From Coemansia sp. RSA 922 (lineage: Eukaryota; Kickxellomycota; Kickxellomycetes; Kickxellales; Kickxellaceae), in assembly GCA_027577415.1 (NCBI GenBank), contig JANBQS010000247.1, forward strand, positions 1 through 24,389: DNA of 24,389 bases, read 5' to 3'. The position numbers and the translations under genes are program-made. The notes under the pieces were generated by a model. It searched no databases. It saw only the letters and a program-made list of their open reading frames with translations, and was not told the origin of the DNA. Positions 15,850 through 23,695 of this stretch are shown here, one piece after another (the stretch's first letter is position 1; each line of letters starts with the position of its first letter).

Positions 15850-16611
15850 TACCAGGAGACGGCAGACGGAGTAAAAAACTTTTTGGAAGGGGTTGGATAT
15901 GCCTCCTGTGTTGTTGGTAGTCCCGATGCAACCAATGCTGAGGTGCCTGAAATAATGCTCTCCCTATCTACTTGCAGCTTGGAGTGCCGGTTAGATCCCC
16001 AGACACTTAATGAACACAAAAGGGTGCACGCACAGGGCCAAGACACTTTTTTCGACGATATGGAGGGCCTGCTATACACTATAAGCGTGTTGGGTACATT
16101 TGGTATTAGCCAGGCAGAGCGAAATGCATGCCCAAACAGATATTCCTGCCGTCCTCCCATCAAGTCGTGGATTTCATCTGACCTGCTCATTGCCGCCAAC
16201 GAAAAGCACTCCCACTTGGACACTGTGTACCAATTCAATGACATCACAAGAGGAATGACCCCGTCGGCTGGTGGTTGATATATAGAATGTTTTTTTTCTT
16301 GACCTGAGGTGCCATGGGGCTCGGGTCAAGTTTAGAAGACGCGACCAATGCGACTCACTGGACTACATGACCCGCTTGTCTGGTGTGACGACTTTGAGGA
16401 AGAGATTGTGGCGGAACTTATACGCATAGTGGAGCACAGAAGGGATGCACTTGTGGCTCTGGGAACAACTGGATCTCCTACGGCAGCCAGGGCTGAGCAG
16501 AGCGTTGGTCCTTTAAAGAAGCGTAGGTGGGATGTGGCTTCAGAAACTTTGACTATGAGGAAGTGGAAAATGACAAGTCGTCCTCAGACACATGGGACCA
16601 ACCGCTATTAG
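15850..16611 (+). pseudogene. DUF4246 tail relic, copy 2
   Basis: From 15943 this matches the C-terminal end of the DUF4246 relic of copy 1 (VPEIMLS..., RLDPQTLNEHKRVHAQGQDTF). Here the frame stays open past the point where copy 1 is frameshifted, through DDMEGLLYTISVLGTFGISQAERNACPNR to a stop at 16278. A second conserved frame, 16348-16611, follows (GLHDPLVWCDDFEEEIVAELIRIVEHRRDAL ... THGTNRY). Its copy 1 counterpart has stop codons. The intervening ~65 bp contains no open frame and may be a former intron. The body of the DUF4246 domain is absent: sequence before 15943 (YQETADGVKNFLEGVGYASC from 15850, right after a TAG) does not match copy 1. This is a fragment and not a functional gene, although the C-terminal extension is oddly well preserved. 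Confidence 0.7.
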
Positions 16612-16866
16612 AGCCATGTTGTTTAATCACCTTATTCATGTTTTGCGTGGAAACGAATTCAAGCTCCATAGGTCAAATAACAGCTACCTAAATAGGTCAT
16701 GTTGACGCTAGCCAAGAACTAGCTAAGGTAGGTGTGGCAACAAAAATTCATTTTTATAAGCAAGGGAGGAGAATAACGATGGCAAAATTTTCAGCTCTGG
16801 CTGCTGCCTAGCAGGGGCGAACATCCCTAGAAGCAGGAGAAAATGTCGAGTAAAGACATCAGCCAG

Positions 16867-17349
16867 CTCTGAGGCAAAGTGCAAGTCATCTATATATTGC
16901 CTGCTTCTTTGTTTCAAAGAAAACAGGAAAATAATGATGTCATTTGGTGGCTCTTTCTCGGTTGGTGACAAGAAAGAAGAGCAGAATGCACATAAAAGCA
17001 GAAAACGAACATGCCAATTCGGAAAACTTGCCTATGACGTGTGTTCTTTGAAACAAAGAAAATAGCCTTCCCCGTTGTTCTGCTTACTCGCATTTGGCAA
17101 AGAAAAAGGAAAGTGTGCATAGAACAGTAGAATGCGAAACATGACGACACGTAATAAGTTTTGCAGTCTACAACCTGGCACATTTGTCCTTTGAGGCAAA
17201 GTATGTTAATGATGTCATTTTCTAGCTTCATCGCTGTTGATGACAATGAAGGGAAGCAGAATGCACATAGCAAGCTGCTATAAAAAGAAACAGCACTTTG
17301 AAAGTCCTGCAATTCAATTAGGCCATGACGTATGTCCTTTGATGTAAAG
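16867..17349 (+). promoter_or_regulatory. Array of palindromic CTTTG-N3-CAAAG elements upstream of gene B
   Basis: Sites: degenerate CTCTGAGGCAAAG (16867-16879), CTTTGTTTCAAAG (16907-16919), CTTTGAAACAAAG (17046-17058), CTTTGAGGCAAAG (17189-17201) and CTTTGATGTAAAG (17337-17349). The main four are spaced 139, 143 and 148 bp. They correspond one to one with the sites before gene A. Central bases differ between copies (AAG in copy 1 against AAA or TTT here), whereas most half-sites are kept. The last site lies 127 bp before the TATA box. Confidence 0.55.
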
Positions 17350-17475
17350 AAAAAACTGGCCTTTCCCAACTTATTTTTGGCTCTTTCACATTCACTGAAA
17401 ATTGCTGTACTGAACAGCCTACCTACTCTGGTTTTTTCCTACAGCAAACAGGGGGGATTTTCTCTTTTTCTCTGC

Positions 17476-17483
17476 TATAAAAA
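17476..17483 (+). promoter_or_regulatory. TATA box of gene B
   Basis: TATAAAAA within the 21-bp block 17471-17491, identical to the block before gene A. It lies 105 bp before the ATG at 17588. Confidence 0.75.
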
Positions 17484-17587
17484 GCCGGCTGCGACCACTT
17501 CTTGGCCTTTTTCAAAATATCTACCAAACACACCGCATTTTTATTCATCCAACACACACGTTCTTGCTTGCTATAGCTATTCCAACT

Positions 17588-17932
17588 ATGACTTATTATT
17601 ACTATGCTGTTACCTATAAAGTGGGTGGCGACCTAAAGATTGAAGGGCATGTTGCGAGAAAGGGAAAAACCATTGATCAGGCGAAAGGTTCTCTAGCTAC
17701 ACAAGCCGAGAAAGAAATTTACCCATCATGCCCAATAATTTTGGGTACTGGCTATACAGTAGGTATAATTGGTTATGAAACAACCGAAGTGAATAAAGAG
17801 CGTCATGTTTATATATTCTTTGGAAGTGAGGAGGAGCTAACCCATGCTATGAATGCGACCTATGATACAGGGGATATAGTGCTTGATATTGAGAAGCTAA
17901 TAACGGAGTATGCTCCCACTAAAGCGATATAA
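17588..17932 (+). CDS. Unknown small protein 'B' (114 aa), diverged paralogue of gene A
   Basis: Starts at ATG 17588 (MTYYYYAVTYKVGG); upstream codons in frame contain no ATG. 114 aa, no signal peptide or membrane segment, no family recognised. The layout parallels protein A: N-terminal strands, a GG, a helix (IDQAKGSLATQAEKEIY), a hydrophobic strand pair around TVGIIGYETTE, then VYIFFGSEEELTHAMNATYD, which aligns with CLYFGTEEGLIKAKMSYDY of A, and a final D.EKL..EY helix. Only ~20-25% of positions agree by eye, far below the ~90% of the flanking promoter DNA. The gene may respond to the same regulator as A, since every promoter element is shared. The product is probably a small soluble intracellular protein of accessory character. 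Confidence 0.7.
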   Translation: MTYYYYAVTYKVGGDLKIEGHVARKGKTIDQAKGSLATQAEKEIYPSCPIILGTGYTVGIIGYETTEVNKERHVYIFFGSEEELTHAMNATYDTGDIVLDIEKLITEYAPTKAI

Positions 17933-18740
17933 AAAGATCGGTTATTAATATTTGACGAATAGATACAAGCGGAGCTTAAGAGAGTATGAAGTAAACGGAT
18001 GAGGTTAATAGAGAAAACGTAGCTATTTTCTTCTCTTTCTGACGGAGAAGCGGGATTGTATACTGGCCCATTCAGTAATTGCTACAGCCAACTTTGACTG
18101 TTCCATTGAGTGCCCTAACATCTACTGGATTATATCTTTGTTTTAGATAGCCGTTGAATATGCTAGTTGCTGGAAAAAGGCATTGGGGGAATTTGGAACA
18201 GCTAGTTCTCAACTCTGACTAGTAGAGAAGTTTATAACAACCAGGCTCTAAACGTGGCTTGGTTCATCTTACACCTGTTCGTTCTATTAGAGTTGTGGAA
18301 TAACTTCATTCTTATTTAATTTTACTCAATTTTCTTGTTTGGTCATCATGAATAATAATCTTCTTTAATTTATAGTGCTTGCGTTCTTTGATGTGTGCCT
18401 TACGTGCTGAATTGTCTAATATTAATATTCTACTTTACACAGAACAACAGAGCAGTTGTATGACATGAGACGGTGTCACCCATTTTCGAAAAGCCTGAGA
18501 AAACGAAATAGAAGGGCAAAAAACGTGTAGTAGAGTACTAGCCCGATTGCCACAAGTTGTGTTAGCCATGGGTACTCTTGCCCACACTGGTGTTACCGAT
18601 GTTCCAAAAGTAAAACGCTGCCTAAGTTGGATATAGCATGAGAAAGTACATAAGAGCCAACAGCAATCAACTAGTCAGGTGTATTCGTAATCCAATAATC
18701 CAACTTTGATCTCTGATATGTGTGTGAACAGGTTTGTTAG
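17933..18740. other. Intergenic region with a short third relic copy
   Basis: AT-rich. At 18044-18098 the minus strand reads AVAITEWAS, matching the AEWAS part of the relic at 12043-12427, so a third fragment of that family lies here, about 110 bp after gene B. A frame of 22 codons starting ATGGGTACTC near 18569 has no support. Nothing else recognised. Confidence 0.45.
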
Positions 18741-18952
18741 CGATTAGGTATATGTTGGCGAGTAAGTATTATGAGCAAATATAAGTGAATAAATAAGCGG
18801 ATGTGAGTATTAGCAAGCTAAGGAACCTCGACTTCCATCTTGCAGATAAGCGGGCCATATTTACTGGCCAACTCAGAGATCGCCGCAGCTCGGAGCGTCT
18901 CAACAAGCTGCACACACATGTCTACATAGATCAGATCAGGGTGGCCAATCGC
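18741..18952 (-). pseudogene. Relic of the same unknown repeated gene, copy 2
   Basis: The minus-strand frame, from just after a stop near 18954 to TAG 18820-18818, reads IGHPDLIYVDMCVQLVETLR, then AAAISELASKYGPLICKMEVEVP. It matches the relic at 12043-12427 in protein and in the ~75 bp beyond the stop codon (about 75% identity by eye). No start codon or intact upstream domain is present. The fragment sits just upstream of the F-box gene promoter. Confidence 0.55.
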
Positions 18953-19091
18953 CCCATGTCACGAACGTTTGCCATTATAGCTTTGGTAACAACACAGAAA
19001 AGTACTCTGATGTCGTCGTGTCCCCTTTTCCTCCCCCCTTTTTTATTCTAAAGCACTCGCATAATTTTTTTACTTTCTAATATTTTATACT

Positions 19092-21002
19092 ATGCCCTCA
19101 AAAAGGGCTGTTCCGTCTCGAAAGAAAAGGCAGCTACTACAGCAGGAGCACGGCCCAGTAGGCGTAGCCGTGCCACTTCCCTATGACGTGCTACACTTGG
19201 TCTTTGCCTGCCTATCGCCAGCTACACGGTATGACTGTAGTCGGAGCGCATTATTGGTGCATGCGCATACTCTCCAACGGATGGCTAGCGTTAGCCGTCA
19301 GTGGCGCACAGTTGCGATGCCATTATTCTACCGGACGATTATCATAGACGTTGACGAAGCTGGGTTTAAAACTAGAGCGCGCAGCAGCGGTGGTAACAGA
19401 GTGCGGACTAACTTGGGCCTGTTTGTTGGAGCTAATGTTGTCAATGTCGTTCGCAATATGCAGATTGTTGTAAAGGGCCAGTTGCAGACAGCGCATCAGC
19501 TTGCTCGTATATTGCGACGTATCGGGTTGGGAGAGACTGTGTGGCATAGAGTCGAGAAACTGCGTATTGACATTAGCGGCTGTGAGTTCGGCAGATCGTT
19601 TGGCCGTAGGGAAAATGGTCAAGAAGCCGGAAACGCGCTCTGCGAGTTGCTGTCTCTGGCCTTGCCATCACTAAGCGATATTGTTCTCTTGGGAATTGGC
19701 GGGCATATCTATAATACTACCACGCATGTCTACCAGCTGATTGCCGAGCGTTTGTATGGATCAAAGTCACTGCGATCTTTGCGAATCTTACCTGGCATCT
19801 TCCCTGAGCACAGACTTGTGCGTGACTTGCGTCCACAAGTGATCCTGCCGATTAATATTGGTCGCTTGCACGTTGACAACAGGGACAGAGGACCCCCACT
19901 TCGTCTTCCTTTAGTACTAGCCAGTCCTCTCGTAGAGTTGTCGCTGAACCATATAGCTGCGGGCCGAATCTGGGATTCATTTGTGGTAGATGACGGATCT
20001 GATGGCAGTCTAGTCTTTTCGCGTATGCAGTCACTTTCTCTGGGATTTCGTGACTCTGGCGGAAATCCAACCCTTGTCGAAATGCTGCTAGTGATTGGCG
20101 CTGGCCGCAATATGGCAACTACGGGATCAAACGCAGAGGCAGACGACAACACAACCCGGTACCTCTCGTCGACCAAATTTGGCACGCCGCTATTTCCCTC
20201 GTTGACGAAACTCGAGATTCGCCACTTTCCCTATGACCTCAGCCAATTCCTGTCACTATTTGCCACTAGCCCAATATCCAAGCTCACGATCCACATCTCA
20301 ATGGCTATGATAACTCACGAGTGGAATCTATCGCGATTTGTCGGACTGCGCAGCCTTTCCGTGCGTATCACAGATCGTCTCTCTCTTGCTGACCAAGGTT
20401 TAGCCATAGACTGCCTGTCAATCCTGTTCTACAGCGTCAACTCGAATGTCCAGGCGCTGAATCTGGAGATGTCTCTCTGTAGGGGTTTCGAGTTTAAAGA
20501 TCTCGGTATTGACACGTTAGAAGAGAATTTAGTCTCTCTGACATTAAAGTGCGAAATCGACGTGGCTGAATTGGAATTGTTGCTGTGTTCCTTTTCCAAC
20601 CTTAGGAGACTGATTTTGCACTCGGTCATTTCTGAACTCATTCCCTCTACGTGGGAAATGTACCGTATCTTGAGGTCTCCTGATGCCGAGGAGATGTTGG
20701 TCCCCACATGCGAATCTCTGCAATTCCTACAGGCGGATGGTTTGCGATATTACGACGATGACGACCCATCTGATCTGAGTTATGAGTCAAGATCAACGCA
20801 TACGTTGACATACGAGCTAGCATTGTACCGCGGCTTGCTGTTAAACTTCGTGTGCACCATGCCCTCGCTTACTACGCTGCAAGTCCGTGCCACTTCTCTT
20901 GAGGGCGTCAAGGAGTGCATACAAGGAATGGTGGACTGTAATGTCGCTCCAGACTTCCTTGGTCACCTTCGGAGTCTAAAGGTCCAGGCTATTGATGACT
21001 GA
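19092..21002 (+). CDS. F-box protein with leucine-rich-repeat-like C-terminal region
   Basis: 636 aa. Residues ~28-86 form an F-box: VPLPYDVLHLVFACLS, then LQRMASVSRQWRTVAMPLFYRTIIID, the usual LP-x-D-V-L...VSR-x-W-R...PLFYR pattern that binds Skp1 in SCF ubiquitin ligases. A very basic N-terminus (PSKRAVPSRKKRQ) may be a nuclear signal. The remaining ~540 residues have irregular Leu-rich strands spaced 25-30 residues (KSLRSLRIL, SPLVELSLNHI, LTKLEIRHF, LVSLTLKCEI, LRRLILHSVI, LTTLQVRATSL), compatible with a degenerate LRR substrate-recognition solenoid. There is an acidic patch YYDDDDPSDLS near 555-565. Length and layout fit the large lineage-specific F-box/LRR families of fungi. The target is unknown. 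Single exon. No clear TATA box. Confidence 0.8.
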   Translation: MPSKRAVPSRKKRQLLQQEHGPVGVAVPLPYDVLHLVFACLSPATRYDCSRSALLVHAHTLQRMASVSRQWRTVAMPLFYRTIIIDVDEAGFKTRARSSGGNRVRTNLGLFVGANVVNVVRNMQIVVKGQLQTAHQLARILRRIGLGETVWHRVEKLRIDISGCEFGRSFGRRENGQEAGNALCELLSLALPSLSDIVLLGIGGHIYNTTTHVYQLIAERLYGSKSLRSLRILPGIFPEHRLVRDLRPQVILPINIGRLHVDNRDRGPPLRLPLVLASPLVELSLNHIAAGRIWDSFVVDDGSDGSLVFSRMQSLSLGFRDSGGNPTLVEMLLVIGAGRNMATTGSNAEADDNTTRYLSSTKFGTPLFPSLTKLEIRHFPYDLSQFLSLFATSPISKLTIHISMAMITHEWNLSRFVGLRSLSVRITDRLSLADQGLAIDCLSILFYSVNSNVQALNLEMSLCRGFEFKDLGIDTLEENLVSLTLKCEIDVAELELLLCSFSNLRRLILHSVISELIPSTWEMYRILRSPDAEEMLVPTCESLQFLQADGLRYYDDDDPSDLSYESRSTHTLTYELALYRGLLLNFVCTMPSLTTLQVRATSLEGVKECIQGMVDCNVAPDFLGHLRSLKVQAIDD

Positions 21003-21015
21003 CAAAAGCTATTGG

Positions 21016-21043
21016 TTTATTTATTTATTTATTTATTTATTTA
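21016..21043 (+). repeat. (TTTA)7 microsatellite
   Basis: Seven perfect TTTA units 14 bp after the F-box stop codon, in the probable 3' untranslated region. Confidence 0.95.
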
Positions 21044-21097
21044 TGCAATATCATTCTAATTAGACTACGTGGTTTATTCTCTTAGAAGATTAAAGTG

Positions 21098-21173
21098 ACA
21101 AAAAAAATATGTGTAGCCTAAGATCCATAACAATTGGATCCTTGGCTTAAAGTGGTCACATATTTTTTTTTGT
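21098..21173. repeat. 76-bp imperfect palindrome (hairpin, MITE-like or terminator)
   Basis: ACAAAAAAAATATGTG (21098-21113) is complementary to CACATATTTTTTTTTGT (21157-21173), with one extra T. The interior continues pairing: GCCTAAGATCCA (21116-21127) against TGGATCCTTGGC (21135-21146), 10 of 12, around a short loop. It lies between two same-strand genes, so it could end transcription of the F-box gene or be a tiny inverted-repeat element. Confidence 0.7.
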
Positions 21174-21268
21174 TTTTGCGATAGGCCAGAACGTTAATCC
21201 AATTCCTTCACCTACTAAAACTCTTAATTATTACTTTTATCTTGCTTTTATAACAGTTGCTTAACTAA

Positions 21269-23590
21269 ATGCAACGTTTGTCGTTGCCTAAAAGTGTCTA
21301 TGGCCGTATTCGAGTGATATCGCGACAACAGCAGTGGAGGAGGCTGCCCGTGGCACAGAGCATAGTTTCAGGGATTGAAGAATCCAAGCGGATAAAGTTT
21401 GCGGCGAAGCGTAAAGTAGCATGGCAGCAAGCTAGTACAATGTTTGAAACATTCACACGGTTCTTAGATCTAGCTATAACCCAGAAGTCGCCCACGCGTA
21501 TCCATCTCGTACTCAAGCGCATGCTCAACGATATACGATTGGGTAAACCCACTGGCGTGTCATTTGAGTTACTTGATCGCTGCGCTTTGGAAATTCTGAC
21601 TTGGACGCTGGATAAGGGCCGTAGGGATGGACAGTCGGTTGATATTTTGGGGGCTGCGGATTGCTTGAATGAGATATCTTGGCGTGTTCGACATCGACAT
21701 TGCAAGGCTACTACGTTGTGGACATTGACGAGCGCGGTTGCCTATGATCTACGAGGAGATATGACGAATTGCGCAAATACTTTGGCTGGTCTAACACTAT
21801 TGCGACAGGATATTCCGCTAGTACTCTGGGTGCTACAATCGTCGGTTATTAGTATGCGGTTCTTGAGCGATCTTTATTCACGCGTCGACTGCGAGCTCGG
21901 CATCAACCTTTCCTTGGCCACTGCGTTTTACATTTTAGCTATGGCGAACCACCAGTGTCATTACATCCCTGATACAATATCGATGGCAATGCTTGCTCAC
22001 GGTAACTCGGCATTAAAGCTCGTGGGCGACAAGGTCGAATCGGCTGAGGTTGCCAATTCGGTACTGGCACTCGCTCATTTGTATATTGGCCGAGCAGACT
22101 TGCCATCAACCGAGCTGGCACTCGAGCAATTTGATCGACTGACCGTGCAGGCGCAGTGGCCGATGGGAGCTCTTGCCATTGCCATTCGCAAGCTGCTTGA
22201 TCTTGGACAGAGTGACTACGGCCGTCGTCTTTTAGAAGCATCGGCGGCTAGGAGTCACCGCGAATTCAGAAGACTGGTTGGAGAGCAATCGGCGCTAGTC
22301 GACGACGAGTTCAAATTGGCACTGCTTGGAAACGAGCTAGACATTTCGCTATCCACTCACCGAGATGCCAATACCGTGGGTATCGCCAGTCCACTGGCGG
22401 CTGGACTCGCTAGGGCGGCATTCTTTGTTCCTAGACTGAAACTTTGTTTTGGTGACAGCGGTGTTGCTGACTGTATTGAGCGGTACTACGCGAGTGTGGA
22501 GAAAATAATTCAGCCTCGGTTTCCGTCGCCGTTGTTTGCTCGGTGGCTTATAGTGGAGGCTGGGTCGTGGAGCTATCGTTTGCAGTCGGCTGTGCCCGTA
22601 CTGCGCTTGACATCGGCTCTATGCCAAGCTACTCGGAATAGCGAAGAGGGCGTGCAAGTGCCGGAGCTGTTGCTGGAGTATACTCGACTGCTGCGCAACA
22701 TGGCGATGATTCGGCTCACTGACCAAATCTGCAGCACAAAGCCTGCTAGCATTCAGTATACTTGTCCTAGCTTGCTGGAGCCGACAGACTCGATCAAGCA
22801 GGTCGCGATTTATGAGGACCCGCTACTCAGATTTGAGCACACGCGACGAGCTATCCTGACAGAGTACCTGCGGCTGGGAGTTGAGCCGCCTCCCGAGGCA
22901 CTGGCGATATTACACAGTCACTTGGCGGCGAACCATCACTCTGAAGCCAGTAACTTGTCTTTGCGCATATTGCCTGAGCTGCCGCCTAGCCTTGTCGGGC
23001 AGCGCTATTCGGGAAACTTGGCAGTGCAGGCATACTACGAGAGCCTCCTGCTTAGCTACGGGAGGCAGCCGCGCCGGCTGTTACAGCTCTTTGTGCATCT
23101 CATGGGCCACCATGGGGTTGCCTCTTCGCCCGAGTTTCTGCGTCGAATAGTCGACCTTACTGTGGTTACTTATCTCCAGCGTGGGTATTTTCGTGGGATG
23201 GGGTTCTTTCGCTTGGAACGGGCTCTTGTCCGGTGTGTTGATCGATCGAGGTTCTCGGTTGAGTATTTGAACCAATTGCGGACTCGGTTCTGGGCTTTGC
23301 ATATGTTCTTAAGGAGACGCAAATATGTGCCACGATTCAAGCTATATAGATGGCAGTTTCGCGTACACTGTGGGCTGTACAAATTGCAAGTGACTGCTAT
23401 ACCGTCGATGGCCAAGATTAAAGCCCAGAGAATATCTACTGGAGTGGAGTCCAAAGTAAGTCCTGGGGATATTGATAAAGTTGTTAATATCTTTTTGCGA
23501 TCTACTCCACGAAGCCTACCAGGCACTGAGCGCTCGTCGTTGAATTGGATGATTGAGCATCAGACGCAAATGGTAACGTCAAAAGCCTGA
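21269..23590 (+). CDS. Large helical-repeat protein, probably mitochondrial (PPR/TPR-like)
   Basis: 773 aa, family not recognised with confidence. The N-terminus (MQRLSLPKSVYGRIRVISRQQQWRRLPVAQ) is Arg-rich with no acidic residues in the first 30, a good mitochondrial presequence. The rest is all-alpha: repeated helical pairs about 35 residues long (for example EVANSVLALAHLYIGRADLPSTELALEQFDRL around 259-290, LLLEYTRLLRNMAMIRLTDQ around 471-490, YYESLLLSYGRQPRRLLQLFVHLMGHHGV around 592-620), consistent with an alpha-solenoid of PPR or TPR type. The C-terminal ~120 residues are very basic (MFLRRRKYVPRFKLYRWQFR), suiting RNA binding. Such proteins in fungi usually process or translate specific mitochondrial mRNAs. 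The start at 21269 is the first in-frame ATG and gives the presequence. Confidence 0.7.
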   Translation: MQRLSLPKSVYGRIRVISRQQQWRRLPVAQSIVSGIEESKRIKFAAKRKVAWQQASTMFETFTRFLDLAITQKSPTRIHLVLKRMLNDIRLGKPTGVSFELLDRCALEILTWTLDKGRRDGQSVDILGAADCLNEISWRVRHRHCKATTLWTLTSAVAYDLRGDMTNCANTLAGLTLLRQDIPLVLWVLQSSVISMRFLSDLYSRVDCELGINLSLATAFYILAMANHQCHYIPDTISMAMLAHGNSALKLVGDKVESAEVANSVLALAHLYIGRADLPSTELALEQFDRLTVQAQWPMGALAIAIRKLLDLGQSDYGRRLLEASAARSHREFRRLVGEQSALVDDEFKLALLGNELDISLSTHRDANTVGIASPLAAGLARAAFFVPRLKLCFGDSGVADCIERYYASVEKIIQPRFPSPLFARWLIVEAGSWSYRLQSAVPVLRLTSALCQATRNSEEGVQVPELLLEYTRLLRNMAMIRLTDQICSTKPASIQYTCPSLLEPTDSIKQVAIYEDPLLRFEHTRRAILTEYLRLGVEPPPEALAILHSHLAANHHSEASNLSLRILPELPPSLVGQRYSGNLAVQAYYESLLLSYGRQPRRLLQLFVHLMGHHGVASSPEFLRRIVDLTVVTYLQRGYFRGMGFFRLERALVRCVDRSRFSVEYLNQLRTRFWALHMFLRRRKYVPRFKLYRWQFRVHCGLYKLQVTAIPSMAKIKAQRISTGVESKVSPGDIDKVVNIFLRSTPRSLPGTERSSLNWMIEHQTQMVTSKA

Positions 23591-23695
23591 CATATAGCAA
23601 TACTGGATTTTTTTTGAGCATGGTTAGTTTATTTAGTCTAATAAATAAACGACTCTTACAACATACAATAATTTGTTTATACAAGGGGAAGGAAT

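Larger units (their letters stand above)
15943..17531 (+). repeat. Inverted duplicated module, copy 2
   Basis: Reverse-complement partner of 3868-5419, 1.59 kb, with the modules 10.5 kb apart and pointing away from each other. Content and order are the same: DUF4246 tail, conserved frame, palindromic promoter array, TATA box, and a leader ending ATCTACCAAACAC at 17519-17531, beyond which the two copies are unrelated. Copy 2 begins 270 bp after an LTR. Confidence 0.85.

Noticed and set aside
18569..18640. 22-codon frame starting ATGGGTACTCTTGCC
   Set aside because: Too short, with no motif, signal or paralogue in the window.
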